A DNA stretch of 64,000 nucleotides, taken from NCBI RefSeq assembly GCF_009903685.1, contig NZ_JAAABI010000001.1, positions 558,001 through 622,000 on the forward strand, written 5' to 3'. Of the stretch, positions 42,207 through 50,861 are shown one piece after another. The position numbers were made by a program, and so were the translations under genes. The DNA is from Flagellimonas ochracea. Its GTDB lineage: Bacteria > Bacteroidota > Bacteroidia > Flavobacteriales > Flavobacteriaceae. How positions within the stretch are numbered: the first letter of the stretch is position 1; each line of letters opens with the position of its first letter. Under the pieces are notes generated by a model that saw only the letters and a program-made list of their open reading frames with translations, made no database searches and had not been told where the DNA came from.

Positions 42207-44310
42207 AACTGATATACCCCCAAATCACTGCACTCTGCATCATCTTGGTGTAAGCAATTCTAATGGGGGAATTTTCGGGTTTTTCCAAGTTGGGGTCTTC
42301 TTTTAATAATTGGATCGCGTGATACCGAGCCGTTTTTAAGATTTGATTGTCTTTAACGATATCCGCAATTTTTAGGTGGAGCAACCCACTTTGCTGGGTG
42401 CCCATCAAATCCCCGGGCCCGCGCAGTTTTAGGTCTACCTCTGCAATTTCAAAGCCGTCATTGGTACGGACCATGGTCTGCAAACGAGTCTTGGCATCCT
42501 CAGAGAGCTTACTTCCTGTCATCAAAATACAGAAGCTCTGTTCGGCCCCACGTCCCACGCGACCGCGTAGCTGGTGTAATTGGGACAATCCAAACCGTTC
42601 TGCGCTTTCAATAATCATCACCGAAGCATTGGGCACATTCACACCCACTTCGATTACCGTAGTGGCGACCATAATTTGTGTTTCACCATTTACAAACCGT
42701 TCCATTTCATAATCCTTGTCGGCGGGTTTCATCTTACCATGGACAATGGATATTTGATAGTCCGGCATCGGGAAATCACGAACGATGCTTTCATAGCCAT
42801 CCATCAAATCTTTAAAATCCAAGGCCTCCGACTCTTGAATCAGGGGATAGACTATATAAATCTGTCTACCTTTCTTGATTTCATCCTTGATGAACCGAAA
42901 CACCTTTAATCGATTGCTATCAAATCGGTGCACCGTTTTGATGGGTTTTCTTCCTGGAGGGAGTTCGTCTATCACAGAAATATCCAGGTCCCCATACAGG
43001 CTCATCGCCAAGGTTCTAGGGATCGGAGTGGCGGTCATGACCAAAATGTGGGGAGGTATCTGGTTTTTATGCCAAAGCTTAGAACGCTGGGCCACCCCAA
43101 ACCGATGTTGTTCATCCACAATGGCCAATCCAAGATTTTTGAATTGTACCTTATCTTCCAAAACGGCATGGGTTCCTACTAAAATGTTCAAATTCCCATT
43201 TTCCAATTGGTTGTGCAGCAGGGTGCGTTCCGACTTTTTTGTGGAACCGGTCAATAGTGCAATTTTGAGTTCCATGCTCCCCAAAAGTTCCTTCAATCCA
43301 TTATAATGTTGATTGGCCAATATCTCCGTAGGGGCCATTAAACAGGCTTGAAACCCATTGTCAATGGCCAGTAACATACACATCAGCGCCACAATAGTTT
43401 TTCCAGAACCGACATCCCCCTGTAATAAACGGTTCATTTGGGCATTGCTGCCCAAATCCGCACGAATTTCTTTTATCACTTTTTTCTGGGCTTTTGTCAG
43501 TTCAAAAGGCAGGTGTTTTTTAAAAAATGTGTTGAATTTTTCACCTACTTGGTCAAAAGGGAGGCCTTTTATCTTCTGTTTGCGCAACATTTTTTTGGAA
43601 ATCAATTGTAGCTGAACATAAAAGAGCTCTTCAAACTTTAACCGAAACCTTGCTTTGGCCAATAGCTCTTGGTCTTTTGGAAAGTGGATATTGAAAAGGG
43701 CCTTACTTTTTGATATCAGGCGCAGTTCTTCAATAATTTTTGGTGAAAGAGACTCTGGAAAGTTCCCTTGGGAGTCCAGAAACAATTGTTGCATCATCTT
43801 TCCCAAAACCCGATTGGTAATTCCTTTGGCACTAAGTTTTTCGGTGGATGGATAAATGGGTTGCATGGCAATTTTTAAACCCTGTTCATGTTTGGCCAAC
43901 AATTCCATTTCGGGATGCGGCATGGAAAAAGTTTTACCATATTTGGAGACTTTGCCAAAAACGACATAGGGTTCGTTGATTTTCAAATTTTCCCGTATCC
44001 ATTTGTGCCCACGGAACCAAACCAACTCCATTTCACCGGTATCGTCCATAAAGGTGGCCACCAGACGTTTCCCACGACGTTGTTCCACCGTTTTGATGTG
44101 AACAATTTTTCCAATTACCTGTACATCGGCACCGCTGGCATGTAATTGGTTGATCTTATAATAAGCGGTGCGGTCCAAGTATCGATTGGGAAACAGATGT
44201 AGGAGGTCTCGATAGGTCTCAATGCCCAATTCTGATTTCAAGGTTTCGGCACGATTAGGGCCAACACCTTTCAAATAAGCAACCGGAGTTTGCAGAAAAT
44301 TGGGATTCAT
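42205..44310 (-). CDS. recG: ATP-dependent DNA helicase RecG
   Basis: About 701 residues from the ATG at 44310; a TTG one codon upstream also opens the frame. The N-terminal wedge domain begins LKGVGPNRAETLKSELG; the OB-fold contains GKIVHIKTVEQRRGK. Helicase motifs include Walker A GDVGSGKT, the RecG-specific DEQHRFG box, ATPIPRTLA and QLRGRVGRG. RecG remodels stalled replication forks and Holliday junctions. It is divergent from the M1 peptidase gene (38 bp between starts) and converges with DUF2911. Confidence 0.96.
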   Translation of the reverse strand: MNPNFLQTPVAYLKGVGPNRAETLKSELGIETYRDLLHLFPNRYLDRTAYYKINQLHASGADVQVIGKIVHIKTVEQRRGKRLVATFMDDTGEMELVWFRGHKWIRENLKINEPYVVFGKVSKYGKTFSMPHPEMELLAKHEQGLKIAMQPIYPSTEKLSAKGITNRVLGKMMQQLFLDSQGNFPESLSPKIIEELRLISKSKALFNIHFPKDQELLAKARFRLKFEELFYVQLQLISKKMLRKQKIKGLPFDQVGEKFNTFFKKHLPFELTKAQKKVIKEIRADLGSNAQMNRLLQGDVGSGKTIVALMCMLLAIDNGFQACLMAPTEILANQHYNGLKELLGSMELKIALLTGSTKKSERTLLHNQLENGNLNILVGTHAVLEDKVQFKNLGLAIVDEQHRFGVAQRSKLWHKNQIPPHILVMTATPIPRTLAMSLYGDLDISVIDELPPGRKPIKTVHRFDSNRLKVFRFIKDEIKKGRQIYIVYPLIQESEALDFKDLMDGYESIVRDFPMPDYQISIVHGKMKPADKDYEMERFVNGETQIMVATTVIEVGVNVPNASVMIIESAERFGLSQLHQLRGRVGRGAEQSFCILMTGSKLSEDAKTRLQTMVRTNDGFEIAEVDLKLRGPGDLMGTQQSGLLHLKIADIVKDNQILKTARYHAIQLLKEDPNLEKPENSPIRIAYTKMMQSAVIWGYIS

Positions 44311-44348
44311 CAAACTAAAATATGTAATTTGGAAAGACTTTTGATAGC

Positions 44349-46448
44349 ATGTACCGTATGAAGTCGAGCCCCTTTATCGTTTTTTTCCTTTGGATGCTAC
44401 TGGTTCCTGCACAGCATCAGGACAAGGTTGACTTCATTCACGCAAAGGTTTTTGTAGAACCTCTTCCCCAAGAAAAGAAAGTTAATGGTAAGGTCACATA
44501 CAGTTTTGAAGTGCTCAAAGATGTGGATTCCATCTTCATGGATGCCCATGGGATGGATTTTTCTTCCGTATTGCTTGATGGAATAGTGACGACCTTCCAC
44601 AATTCTGGAAAAGCGATTATTGTGGATCGGAAATTCAAAAAAGGAGAGATGCACACCTTGACATTGGATTATGCTGCACAACCAAAACAGACGGTTTATT
44701 TTTTAGGGTGGGATGATGATACGCCGGCAAATGATGAAATTTGGACCCAAGGACAAGGAAAGTATACCAGCCATTGGCTTCCCAGTTTGGATGATATGAA
44801 CGAAAAGGTCGAGTTTGACCTTAGTTTTCTGGTGGAGCATGATTATCCTGTCATCTCCAACGGGAAATTGATAAACAAAGACACCCTTCAAGAAACGGGA
44901 AACTACTTTTGGCAATTTGATATGGAACGTCCCATGAGCAGCTACTTGGTAGCTTTTGCCATTGGGAATTTTGATAAAAAAACGGTTCATTCAACATCAG
45001 GGATTCCAATAGAACTATATTATGAACCTAAGGATAGTTCAAAGGCAGAACCAACCTATAGGTACACCCGACAGATCTTTGATTTTTTGGAAAAGGAAAT
45101 AGGAGTTGCCTACCCCTGGCAAAATTACAAACAGGTACCTGTGCAGGACTTTTTATATGCGGGAATGGAAAATACCGGGGCCACTATTTTCTCGAACACT
45201 TTTGTTGTGGATTCCGTGGCTTTTTTGGATAAAAATTACGTAAACGTCAATGCTCATGAACTTGCGCACCAGTGGTTCGGAAATCTGGTAACGGAGCAGA
45301 GTGGGAAGCACCATTGGTTGCACGAAGGTTTTGCCACCTTCTATGCTTACCTAGCGGAAAAGGATATTTTTGGAGATGATTATTATTACTGGCATTTGTT
45401 GGAAACTGCGGAGGCTTTGTCCAATTTCTCTGATGATGGAAACGGAGAGGCACTCACCGATTCAAGTGCCGGAAGCCTCACTTTTTATGAAAAAGGCGCT
45501 TGGGCGCTATGTGCATTAAAAGAACGGGTAGGGAACGACAATTTTAGAACTGGAATAAAAAACTATCTGACCACTTACGCTTTTCAAAATGCTACCATTC
45601 CTGAATTTATATGGGAAATGGAAAAAGCTTCGGGAGTAAACCTATCGGACTTTGAGGAAACATGGCTGCAAGAGCCGGATTTACCTTTCGACGCGGTGAA
45701 ATCCTTCCTGAAAAAGAAAAATGTCTCCATTGAAACGTATTTTCGAATAAAGGAGAAAGCAAAGCAGCAACCTCTCTCTGTCAACATTGAGGTTCAGCAA
45801 GAATGGGACGATTGGGATTCTGATTTGCTCAAGCAACGGATTATTATGGACTTTGGACATGGGCTTCCCACAGAGTTTCTACAAAAAGTCCTTGAACAGG
45901 AGAGTATGCTGGTCAGACAGGCCGTTATTCGCATCTTGGAAAATATCCCTCCCGAACTTCAAATGCAGGTTGAGGCCCTTTTGGACGATCAAAGTTACGT
46001 GACCATGGAATTGGCCTTATATCGATTATGGACTGATTTTCCATTGAAAAGGGAACTGTATCTGAACGCAACGGATGGAATTTGTGGCCTCCCCAGCAAA
46101 AATGTTCGATTATTATGGTTGACGTTGGCTTTGATCACTCCGGACTACAACGTAGCATCGAAACCGGACTTTTTTGCAGAGTTAAGTAATTATACCAGTC
46201 CACAGTACCATTTCGAGGTACGTCTGCTGGCATTTCAGTATTTAAAGAATTTGGGAGCTTTCAACGACACAACGCTCAAAAACCTAATTGAAGCCTGTGG
46301 TCACCATGTATGGCATTTCAAGAAATCGTGCAGAAAAATTTTGCAGGAATTTTTGAAAACCGATGCGAATGTGGACCGTGTGGAAGGACTTTATCCTCTG
46401 TTGGGTGTTGAAGAAAAAAAATATTTGGACAAAACATTGGGAAGATGA
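44349..46448 (+). CDS. M1 family metallopeptidase (aminopeptidase N-like), secreted
   Basis: A 699-residue zinc exopeptidase with a signal peptide (about 1-21). The GAMEN-type exopeptidase motif is AGMEN (about 267-271), and the zinc site is H303-ELA-H307 with E326 in WLHEGFA, all intact. Tyr in FYEKGAWAL is the usual transition-state residue. The C-terminal part is a HEAT-like helical domain. The first Met is at 44349; a second at residue 4 fits equally. Patatin-like gene 46445 overlaps its stop by 4 bp. Compare with the inactive homologue at 60456. Confidence 0.93.
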   Translation: MYRMKSSPFIVFFLWMLLVPAQHQDKVDFIHAKVFVEPLPQEKKVNGKVTYSFEVLKDVDSIFMDAHGMDFSSVLLDGIVTTFHNSGKAIIVDRKFKKGEMHTLTLDYAAQPKQTVYFLGWDDDTPANDEIWTQGQGKYTSHWLPSLDDMNEKVEFDLSFLVEHDYPVISNGKLINKDTLQETGNYFWQFDMERPMSSYLVAFAIGNFDKKTVHSTSGIPIELYYEPKDSSKAEPTYRYTRQIFDFLEKEIGVAYPWQNYKQVPVQDFLYAGMENTGATIFSNTFVVDSVAFLDKNYVNVNAHELAHQWFGNLVTEQSGKHHWLHEGFATFYAYLAEKDIFGDDYYYWHLLETAEALSNFSDDGNGEALTDSSAGSLTFYEKGAWALCALKERVGNDNFRTGIKNYLTTYAFQNATIPEFIWEMEKASGVNLSDFEETWLQEPDLPFDAVKSFLKKKNVSIETYFRIKEKAKQQPLSVNIEVQQEWDDWDSDLLKQRIIMDFGHGLPTEFLQKVLEQESMLVRQAVIRILENIPPELQMQVEALLDDQSYVTMELALYRLWTDFPLKRELYLNATDGICGLPSKNVRLLWLTLALITPDYNVASKPDFFAELSNYTSPQYHFEVRLLAFQYLKNLGAFNDTTLKNLIEACGHHVWHFKKSCRKILQEFLKTDANVDRVEGLYPLLGVEEKKYLDKTLGR

Positions 46449-47359
46449 GAGCACTTGTCATTTCTGGCGGAGGAAGCAAAGGTGCCTTTGCCGGTGGTGT
46501 CGCCCAATTTTTAATAGAGGAGGCCAAGCATCAATATGACCTATTTGTGGGCACATCAACCGGAAGCCTTCTAATTTCCCATTTAGCCCTCAACAAATTG
46601 GATAAAATCAAGGAAATATACTCCTCCGTCAATCAAGAGAGCATTTTCAGTAATTGCCCTTTTATCATTAAAAAGAAGCATGGTGTGGAAACCATTGCCA
46701 TTAACCATTGGAATGTGGTCAAGAATTTCATTCAAGGCAAAAAAACTTTTGGCGAGAGTGAAAACTTAAGAAAACTTATCCGTGAATCCATCACCCGAGA
46801 AGAGTTTGATGCATTGAAAGAAGGTATCAAGGACGTAGTGGTCACCGTATCCAATCTTTCATTGAATCAAGTGGAGTACAAATCCATTAACGATTATGCG
46901 TACGAGGAATTTTGCGATTGGATTTGGATTTCGTCCAATTATACGCCTTTTATGAGTTTAGCAAGGCGAAATGGCTGTGAATATGCCGATGGCGGTCTGG
47001 GGACTCTAGTACCCATTGAAGAAGCATTGAGACGCGGTGCCACGGAGGTGGACGTAGTTGTGTTGCATACAGAGGTGAACTACTTGAACCGTATGCCAGT
47101 TCGAAACCCCTTTGAGTTGATTACTACCATATTCGGCTTCATGTTGGACAGGATAGAAAACCAGAACATCAGAATAGGCAAGTTGGTGGCCAATCAAAAA
47201 GATGCCATCATCAATTTTTACTATACCCCCACAATATTGACCACGAATTCGTTGATTTTCAACAAAGAAAGAATGACCCTCTGGTGGAAAAGAGGCTATT
47301 TATATGCCAAAAATAAAAATGAAGAGACCAGTCCCATTGACCCCGAACATCAAGAATAG
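46445..47359 (+). CDS. Patatin-like phospholipase family protein
   Basis: A 304-residue lipid acyl hydrolase. The oxyanion loop SGGGSKGAFAGG is at 7-18, the nucleophile is Ser in GTSTG (about 37-41), and the catalytic Asp is in the DGG motif (YADGGLG, about 178-184). There is no signal peptide, so it should act in the cytoplasm or at the inner membrane. It is coupled to the M1 peptidase gene by an ATGA overlap, although the two products act in different compartments. The substrate cannot be told. Confidence 0.9.
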   Translation: MRALVISGGGSKGAFAGGVAQFLIEEAKHQYDLFVGTSTGSLLISHLALNKLDKIKEIYSSVNQESIFSNCPFIIKKKHGVETIAINHWNVVKNFIQGKKTFGESENLRKLIRESITREEFDALKEGIKDVVVTVSNLSLNQVEYKSINDYAYEEFCDWIWISSNYTPFMSLARRNGCEYADGGLGTLVPIEEALRRGATEVDVVVLHTEVNYLNRMPVRNPFELITTIFGFMLDRIENQNIRIGKLVANQKDAIINFYYTPTILTTNSLIFNKERMTLWWKRGYLYAKNKNEETSPIDPEHQE

Positions 47360-47363
47360 CTTG

Positions 47364-47885
47364 CTAGTTCCAAAGGTCGCTCACTTCCTTTTTTACAAAA
47401 GCCAATGCCGTATTGGAAGGAGCTTGTTTCTCCATGGTTTGGTTTAAAATGTCCTCCCTTAATTTATCGGGGGATTCCGTTTCGCTCATTCCAGCGGAAC
47501 GAATGATTTGGATGGTGGCATTTTTGGCGGCTTTTATAATATTCCAACACTCATCGGACATGTAGATTTGCTGGGAAAGATTGTGCTCAAATTCGGTTTC
47601 AATTTGATTGATCAACAGATTCTCGTAATCACTTTTATTTTTACCCTTTGGAGCGACGCGAACCACAAGGTTATTAATAGCAATACGCTCTAGAAAAAGT
47701 GCCATACGCTCATAGGCCTGCAGTCTGATCGGAAGAGTATCCTTTTGGGAATCTTTATGAAGTAAAAAACGTCTCCTTCCGTCCTCATTACGGGTATGCA
47801 GTCTGAAAAAATAGAAAGCGATGGCCCCGGTTACAACGGCGGGCAATAAATAGGCAAAAAGCTGAAGGATGTCATCTCCACTCAT
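47364..47885 (-). CDS. Small single-pass membrane protein of unknown function
   Basis: A 173-residue protein with one N-terminal membrane helix (about 7-26, ILQLFAYLLPAVVTGAIAFYF) followed by a charged, helical soluble part. The stretch IRLQAYERMALFLERI is strongly helical and amphipathic, and the rest looks like a small helical bundle (SDECWNIIKAAKNATIQIIR). I recall similar proteins widely in Flavobacteria but no function. The C-terminal end converges with the patatin-like gene, 4 bp away. Confidence 0.75.
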   Translation of the reverse strand: MSGDDILQLFAYLLPAVVTGAIAFYFFRLHTRNEDGRRRFLLHKDSQKDTLPIRLQAYERMALFLERIAINNLVVRVAPKGKNKSDYENLLINQIETEFEHNLSQQIYMSDECWNIIKAAKNATIQIIRSAGMSETESPDKLREDILNQTMEKQAPSNTALAFVKKEVSDLWN

Positions 47886-47976
47886 AGGATAGTTTAGTTT
47901 TTGTTGATTTTACACAAATAAGAACGTGCCAAAACTTTAAAAAGTATGGTCTGTCAAGAATTGAACGGCTAGATTC

Positions 47977-48750
47977 TCATTGCGCAATCTTGACACTGTT
48001 CTTCGCTTGGGCATAAAACGCTCTGTAATCCGGCTGCAATTTTATGTTGATCCCCTCTCGAAAATTACCATCCTTGGCAGAAAGGTCTAGTTTATCGCTT
48101 GGAACATTCAATGTGCCAACCAGCTCCTTGGCGACCGCTGCAACTTGATCAAAAGTCGGTCCGAACTCCCCGGTAATATTTAGTCCTTCTATTTCGGTGG
48201 TGAAATTGGGGTTGGCCATGATCACTTTGGCAACATTGGAGAGCCAGGCCTTTCCTTCTTCCGTAAATTCTGAGCCAGTATCGGAGCCAAAAAGCCCTTT
48301 TACACTGTTTGATATTACGATGATCCCTTCAGAAACATTCACCTTGGCATTTTCCCCCAAGGTTTGTTTAATTCGTGTTAGCGAAACGATGGCCGTTGAG
48401 TCGTTGGCAGAAATCATATCGTTGATACCACTCAGCTGTTTTTCCTTTTGAGCCAGCGCTGACATGGCACTGTTCACGTTCTTCGTATTCTGTTTGGAAA
48501 GCTCCGAAAAGTTGCCCAAATTCTTTAGTAAAGTGGCATTGGCATCCCGAAGCCCCACATTTTCAGCCTCCAGGGTTTCCGCCTTGGCAGTACTGGATGA
48601 TATTTCGCGTTTGGCCTCAGCAAGTTGTTGCCCTAGGCTGTCCAGTTCCGTGCGTAGATTGTCTATTTGGGCAATCAGCTCGCTCTTACGTTGCGAAAAT
48701 GAAAAGGCGGACAAGCACAGAAATGTGATTAGGAGTAGATTTTTTTTCAT
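47977..48750 (-). CDS. Coiled-coil envelope protein with degenerate OmpA-like domain
   Basis: A 257-residue exported protein (signal peptide 1-19, ending SFSQ). A long coiled coil (about 22-112) precedes a C-terminal domain laid out like OmpA/MotB, but its peptidoglycan-binding residues are gone: GHTDN reads GLNIT, LSAKRA reads FDQVAAVAKEL, and NRR is absent. It resembles the full OmpA lipoprotein at 53948 in layout, including the KGV/SEG(I/V)(I/V).IS. strand before the domain. It has a signal peptide and no lipobox. It may be a scaffold that no longer grips peptidoglycan. A perfect -7 element lies about 39 bp upstream. Confidence 0.7.
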   Translation of the reverse strand: MKKNLLLITFLCLSAFSFSQRKSELIAQIDNLRTELDSLGQQLAEAKREISSSTAKAETLEAENVGLRDANATLLKNLGNFSELSKQNTKNVNSAMSALAQKEKQLSGINDMISANDSTAIVSLTRIKQTLGENAKVNVSEGIIVISNSVKGLFGSDTGSEFTEEGKAWLSNVAKVIMANPNFTTEIEGLNITGEFGPTFDQVAAVAKELVGTLNVPSDKLDLSAKDGNFREGINIKLQPDYRAFYAQAKNSVKIAQ

Positions 48751-48788
48751 AAGTAGTCTTATTATTTGGTGTTTGATTTTAATTTCAC

Positions 48789-48796
48789 CAAAATTA
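48789..48796 (-). promoter_or_regulatory. Candidate -7 promoter element for the degenerate OmpA-like gene
   Basis: On the minus strand the bases read TAATTTTG, matching TAnnTTTG exactly. Transcription would start near 48782 and leave a leader of about 32 nt before the ATG at 48750. No -33 TTTG is found at the usual distance. Confidence 0.45.
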
Positions 48797-48900
48797 GGAG
48801 GTTTTTTAATACCTAAAAACCGTCAAGCAGTAAAGAACAAACCATTATTCTTGTTTTCAACAGAAAACCACTGTAAAACCCGGCTGATGACTCAAGCACA

Positions 48901-50175
48901 TCACATATTCAAATAATCCAACGCCAAATGGGTCATGGTCTTCACACCCAACAACAACCCACTGTCATCAATTTTGAAATCAGGAGTGTGATGTGGATAC
49001 GATTCTGTGGTGCCTGGGGCCATTCCACCCAAAAAGAAAAAGAATCCTGGTACCTTTTCTTGAAAATAACTGAAATCTTCAGCCCCAGTTATAGCTTTGT
49101 GTATCACTACATTTTCCTTTCCAGCAACTTTTTCAAGCGTCGGAGCCATTTTGGCGGTCAAGTCAAGGTCATTGAAGGTTATGGCCGTGGAGGTGAATAT
49201 TTCCAGCGTGGCATCACCACCATAGGCTTTGGCAATGGCAGGAACCATTTCTTCCATCCTTTTGTTGATGAATTTTTGCATGTCGTAGTCCAAGGTGCGT
49301 ATGGTCCCGATCAGTTCTGCGCTTTCTGGAATGATGTTGGACCGAACGCCGCTTGTAATTTTTCCAACTGAGATAACTACAGCTTCATTTGTCAACTCCG
49401 CTTCACGACTAATAATGGTCTGTAAGCCATCTATGATTTTGGCACTGATCAAAATAGGGTCAACACCGCCCCAGGGTTGAGACCCGTGGGTTTGCTTTCC
49501 TTTTACGTTGATTACGAAGCGTTGTGCAGAGGCCATGCTGCCTCCTGGTTTATATTTTACAGTGCCGACTGGGGTTTGGGAGTTGATGTGCAATCCGAAA
49601 ATGGCATCAACATCCGGATTTTGTAGCACTCCTTCCTTTACCATTAGGGCAGCACCACCTTCTTCACCTGGCGGTGGACCTTCTTCGGCGGGTTGAAAGA
49701 TAAATTTGACTGTTCCCTTTATTTTGTCCCTGTTTTTAGAAAGCACCTCAGCAACCCCCATCAACATGGCCGTATGGGTGTCGTGACCGCAAGCATGCAT
49801 AACACCTACATCTTTTCCCAAATATTCGGAGGTGACCGTTGACTTGAAGGGTAAATCGTTTCTTTCGGTTACCGGTAAGGCATCAATATCCGCCCTAAGC
49901 GCCACCACTTTACCGGGCCGGTCTCCTTTTAAAAGTCCCACAACACCTGTATGCGCAACACCAGTTTGAACCTCTAGCCCTAAGGATTTTAAATGGGCAG
50001 CAATTTTTTCAGCGGTTTTGAATTCCCTGTTGCTCAATTCCGGGTTTTGGTGAATATCACGCCTCCATTCGACAACCTTGCTTTCTATGGCCTTAAAATC
50101 TTTTTCCAGATTTGAATCTTGTGCCCAAAAGCTAATGGTTGTAAAGAATAGGGCTATGAAGATAGTTTTGTACAT
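48901..50175 (-). CDS. Secreted M20D-family amidohydrolase/carboxypeptidase
   Basis: A 424-residue metallohydrolase with a signal peptide (1-18, ending SFWAQ). The zinc motifs are HACGHDTHTAMLMG (about 125-138) and QPAEEGPPPGEEGGA, and a small dimerisation domain lies between about 215 and 325. WRRDIHQNPELSNREF is the typical N-terminal block of this group, which includes hippurate hydrolase and IAA-amino acid hydrolases. It would release amino acids from N-acyl conjugates in the periplasm. The DsrE gene ends 10 bp upstream, so they share an operon. Confidence 0.9.
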   Translation of the reverse strand: MYKTIFIALFFTTISFWAQDSNLEKDFKAIESKVVEWRRDIHQNPELSNREFKTAEKIAAHLKSLGLEVQTGVAHTGVVGLLKGDRPGKVVALRADIDALPVTERNDLPFKSTVTSEYLGKDVGVMHACGHDTHTAMLMGVAEVLSKNRDKIKGTVKFIFQPAEEGPPPGEEGGAALMVKEGVLQNPDVDAIFGLHINSQTPVGTVKYKPGGSMASAQRFVINVKGKQTHGSQPWGGVDPILISAKIIDGLQTIISREAELTNEAVVISVGKITSGVRSNIIPESAELIGTIRTLDYDMQKFINKRMEEMVPAIAKAYGGDATLEIFTSTAITFNDLDLTAKMAPTLEKVAGKENVVIHKAITGAEDFSYFQEKVPGFFFFLGGMAPGTTESYPHHTPDFKIDDSGLLLGVKTMTHLALDYLNM

Positions 50176-50185
50176 AAATGTTGAT

Positions 50186-50725
50186 TTAGAATTTTATAAG
50201 TTGATAGTCTTTATTTTGATATTGGATTAATGCCGTCATGGCCGAAAGGGCCATTTGGGTCCCCGGAATTAAATCTTCTTTGGGGAAATTTCTTGATTTG
50301 GAGGACTGTCCGCAAAAAATCACCTCAACTCCGGCTTCCATCAAAGCTTCCATCATGCCTAAGTTTGGATTGTCCACGCCGTACCTTTTGCGATAGGCAC
50401 TGTTATGGGTAATGTCTTTCGAAGCTTTGTTATGAACGACCAAGGCTACATTAAGCTGGGCTAGGGGAACACCAGCCTGTGCGTGCATGTTTAAAAAACG
50501 TGCTGCGGTTTCAATCCAAGGATTGATTTCGGAATGTGACTCAGGACTGTTCATAATGTCAAAGACCACGTTGAATTCGGCGTCGGTGTCGGTTTTGAAA
50601 TCTAGATTTTCAATGGCCCAAACCGCCCCATAATTATGGATGACCGGTCCTGTTTCTTTCTCTTGGCATATGCCTATTAAGGGAACCAATAGAAAAAGGA
50701 AAATAGAATGGGGGATAAATTTCAT
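50186..50725 (-). CDS. Exported DsrE/DsrF-like family protein
   Basis: A 179-residue protein with a signal peptide (1-20, ending IGICQE). The mature part has the DsrE fold: NVVFDIMNSPE (strand and helix), ARFLNMHAQAGVPLAQLNVALVVHNKA and EVIFCGQSSKSRNF. DsrE proteins of sulfur oxidisers relay sulfur on a cysteine; here the conserved Cys in VIFCGQS is present but no dsr or tus gene is near. It precedes the amidohydrolase in an operon. A TACTTTTG box on the minus strand (50786-50793) could be its -7 element, with a leader of about 54 nt. Confidence 0.8.
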   Translation of the reverse strand: MKFIPHSIFLFLLVPLIGICQEKETGPVIHNYGAVWAIENLDFKTDTDAEFNVVFDIMNSPESHSEINPWIETAARFLNMHAQAGVPLAQLNVALVVHNKASKDITHNSAYRKRYGVDNPNLGMMEALMEAGVEVIFCGQSSKSRNFPKEDLIPGTQMALSAMTALIQYQNKDYQLIKF

Positions 50726-50785
50726 ATGTAAAGTTAGTTCTGGTCCTAAATATATTCAAATTCCACATAAAACGCATTTGCTGTT

Positions 50786-50827
50786 CAAAAGTATTGAAAG
50801 GAACGTTTTAGGATAACCCTATTATTG
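50786..50827. promoter_or_regulatory. Divergent promoter pair between dsrE-like and pcrA genes
   Basis: Minus strand: TACTTTTG at 50786-50793, exact -7 element for the DsrE/amidohydrolase operon. Plus strand: TTG (50794-50796) and TATTATTG (50820-50827, one mismatch) with a 23-bp spacer, reading toward the helicase gene. The two sets abut, so the promoters may interfere. Confidence 0.4.
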
Positions 50828-50861
50828 GCTAATTTCACCCTTACTTTTAAAAACGAGAGGG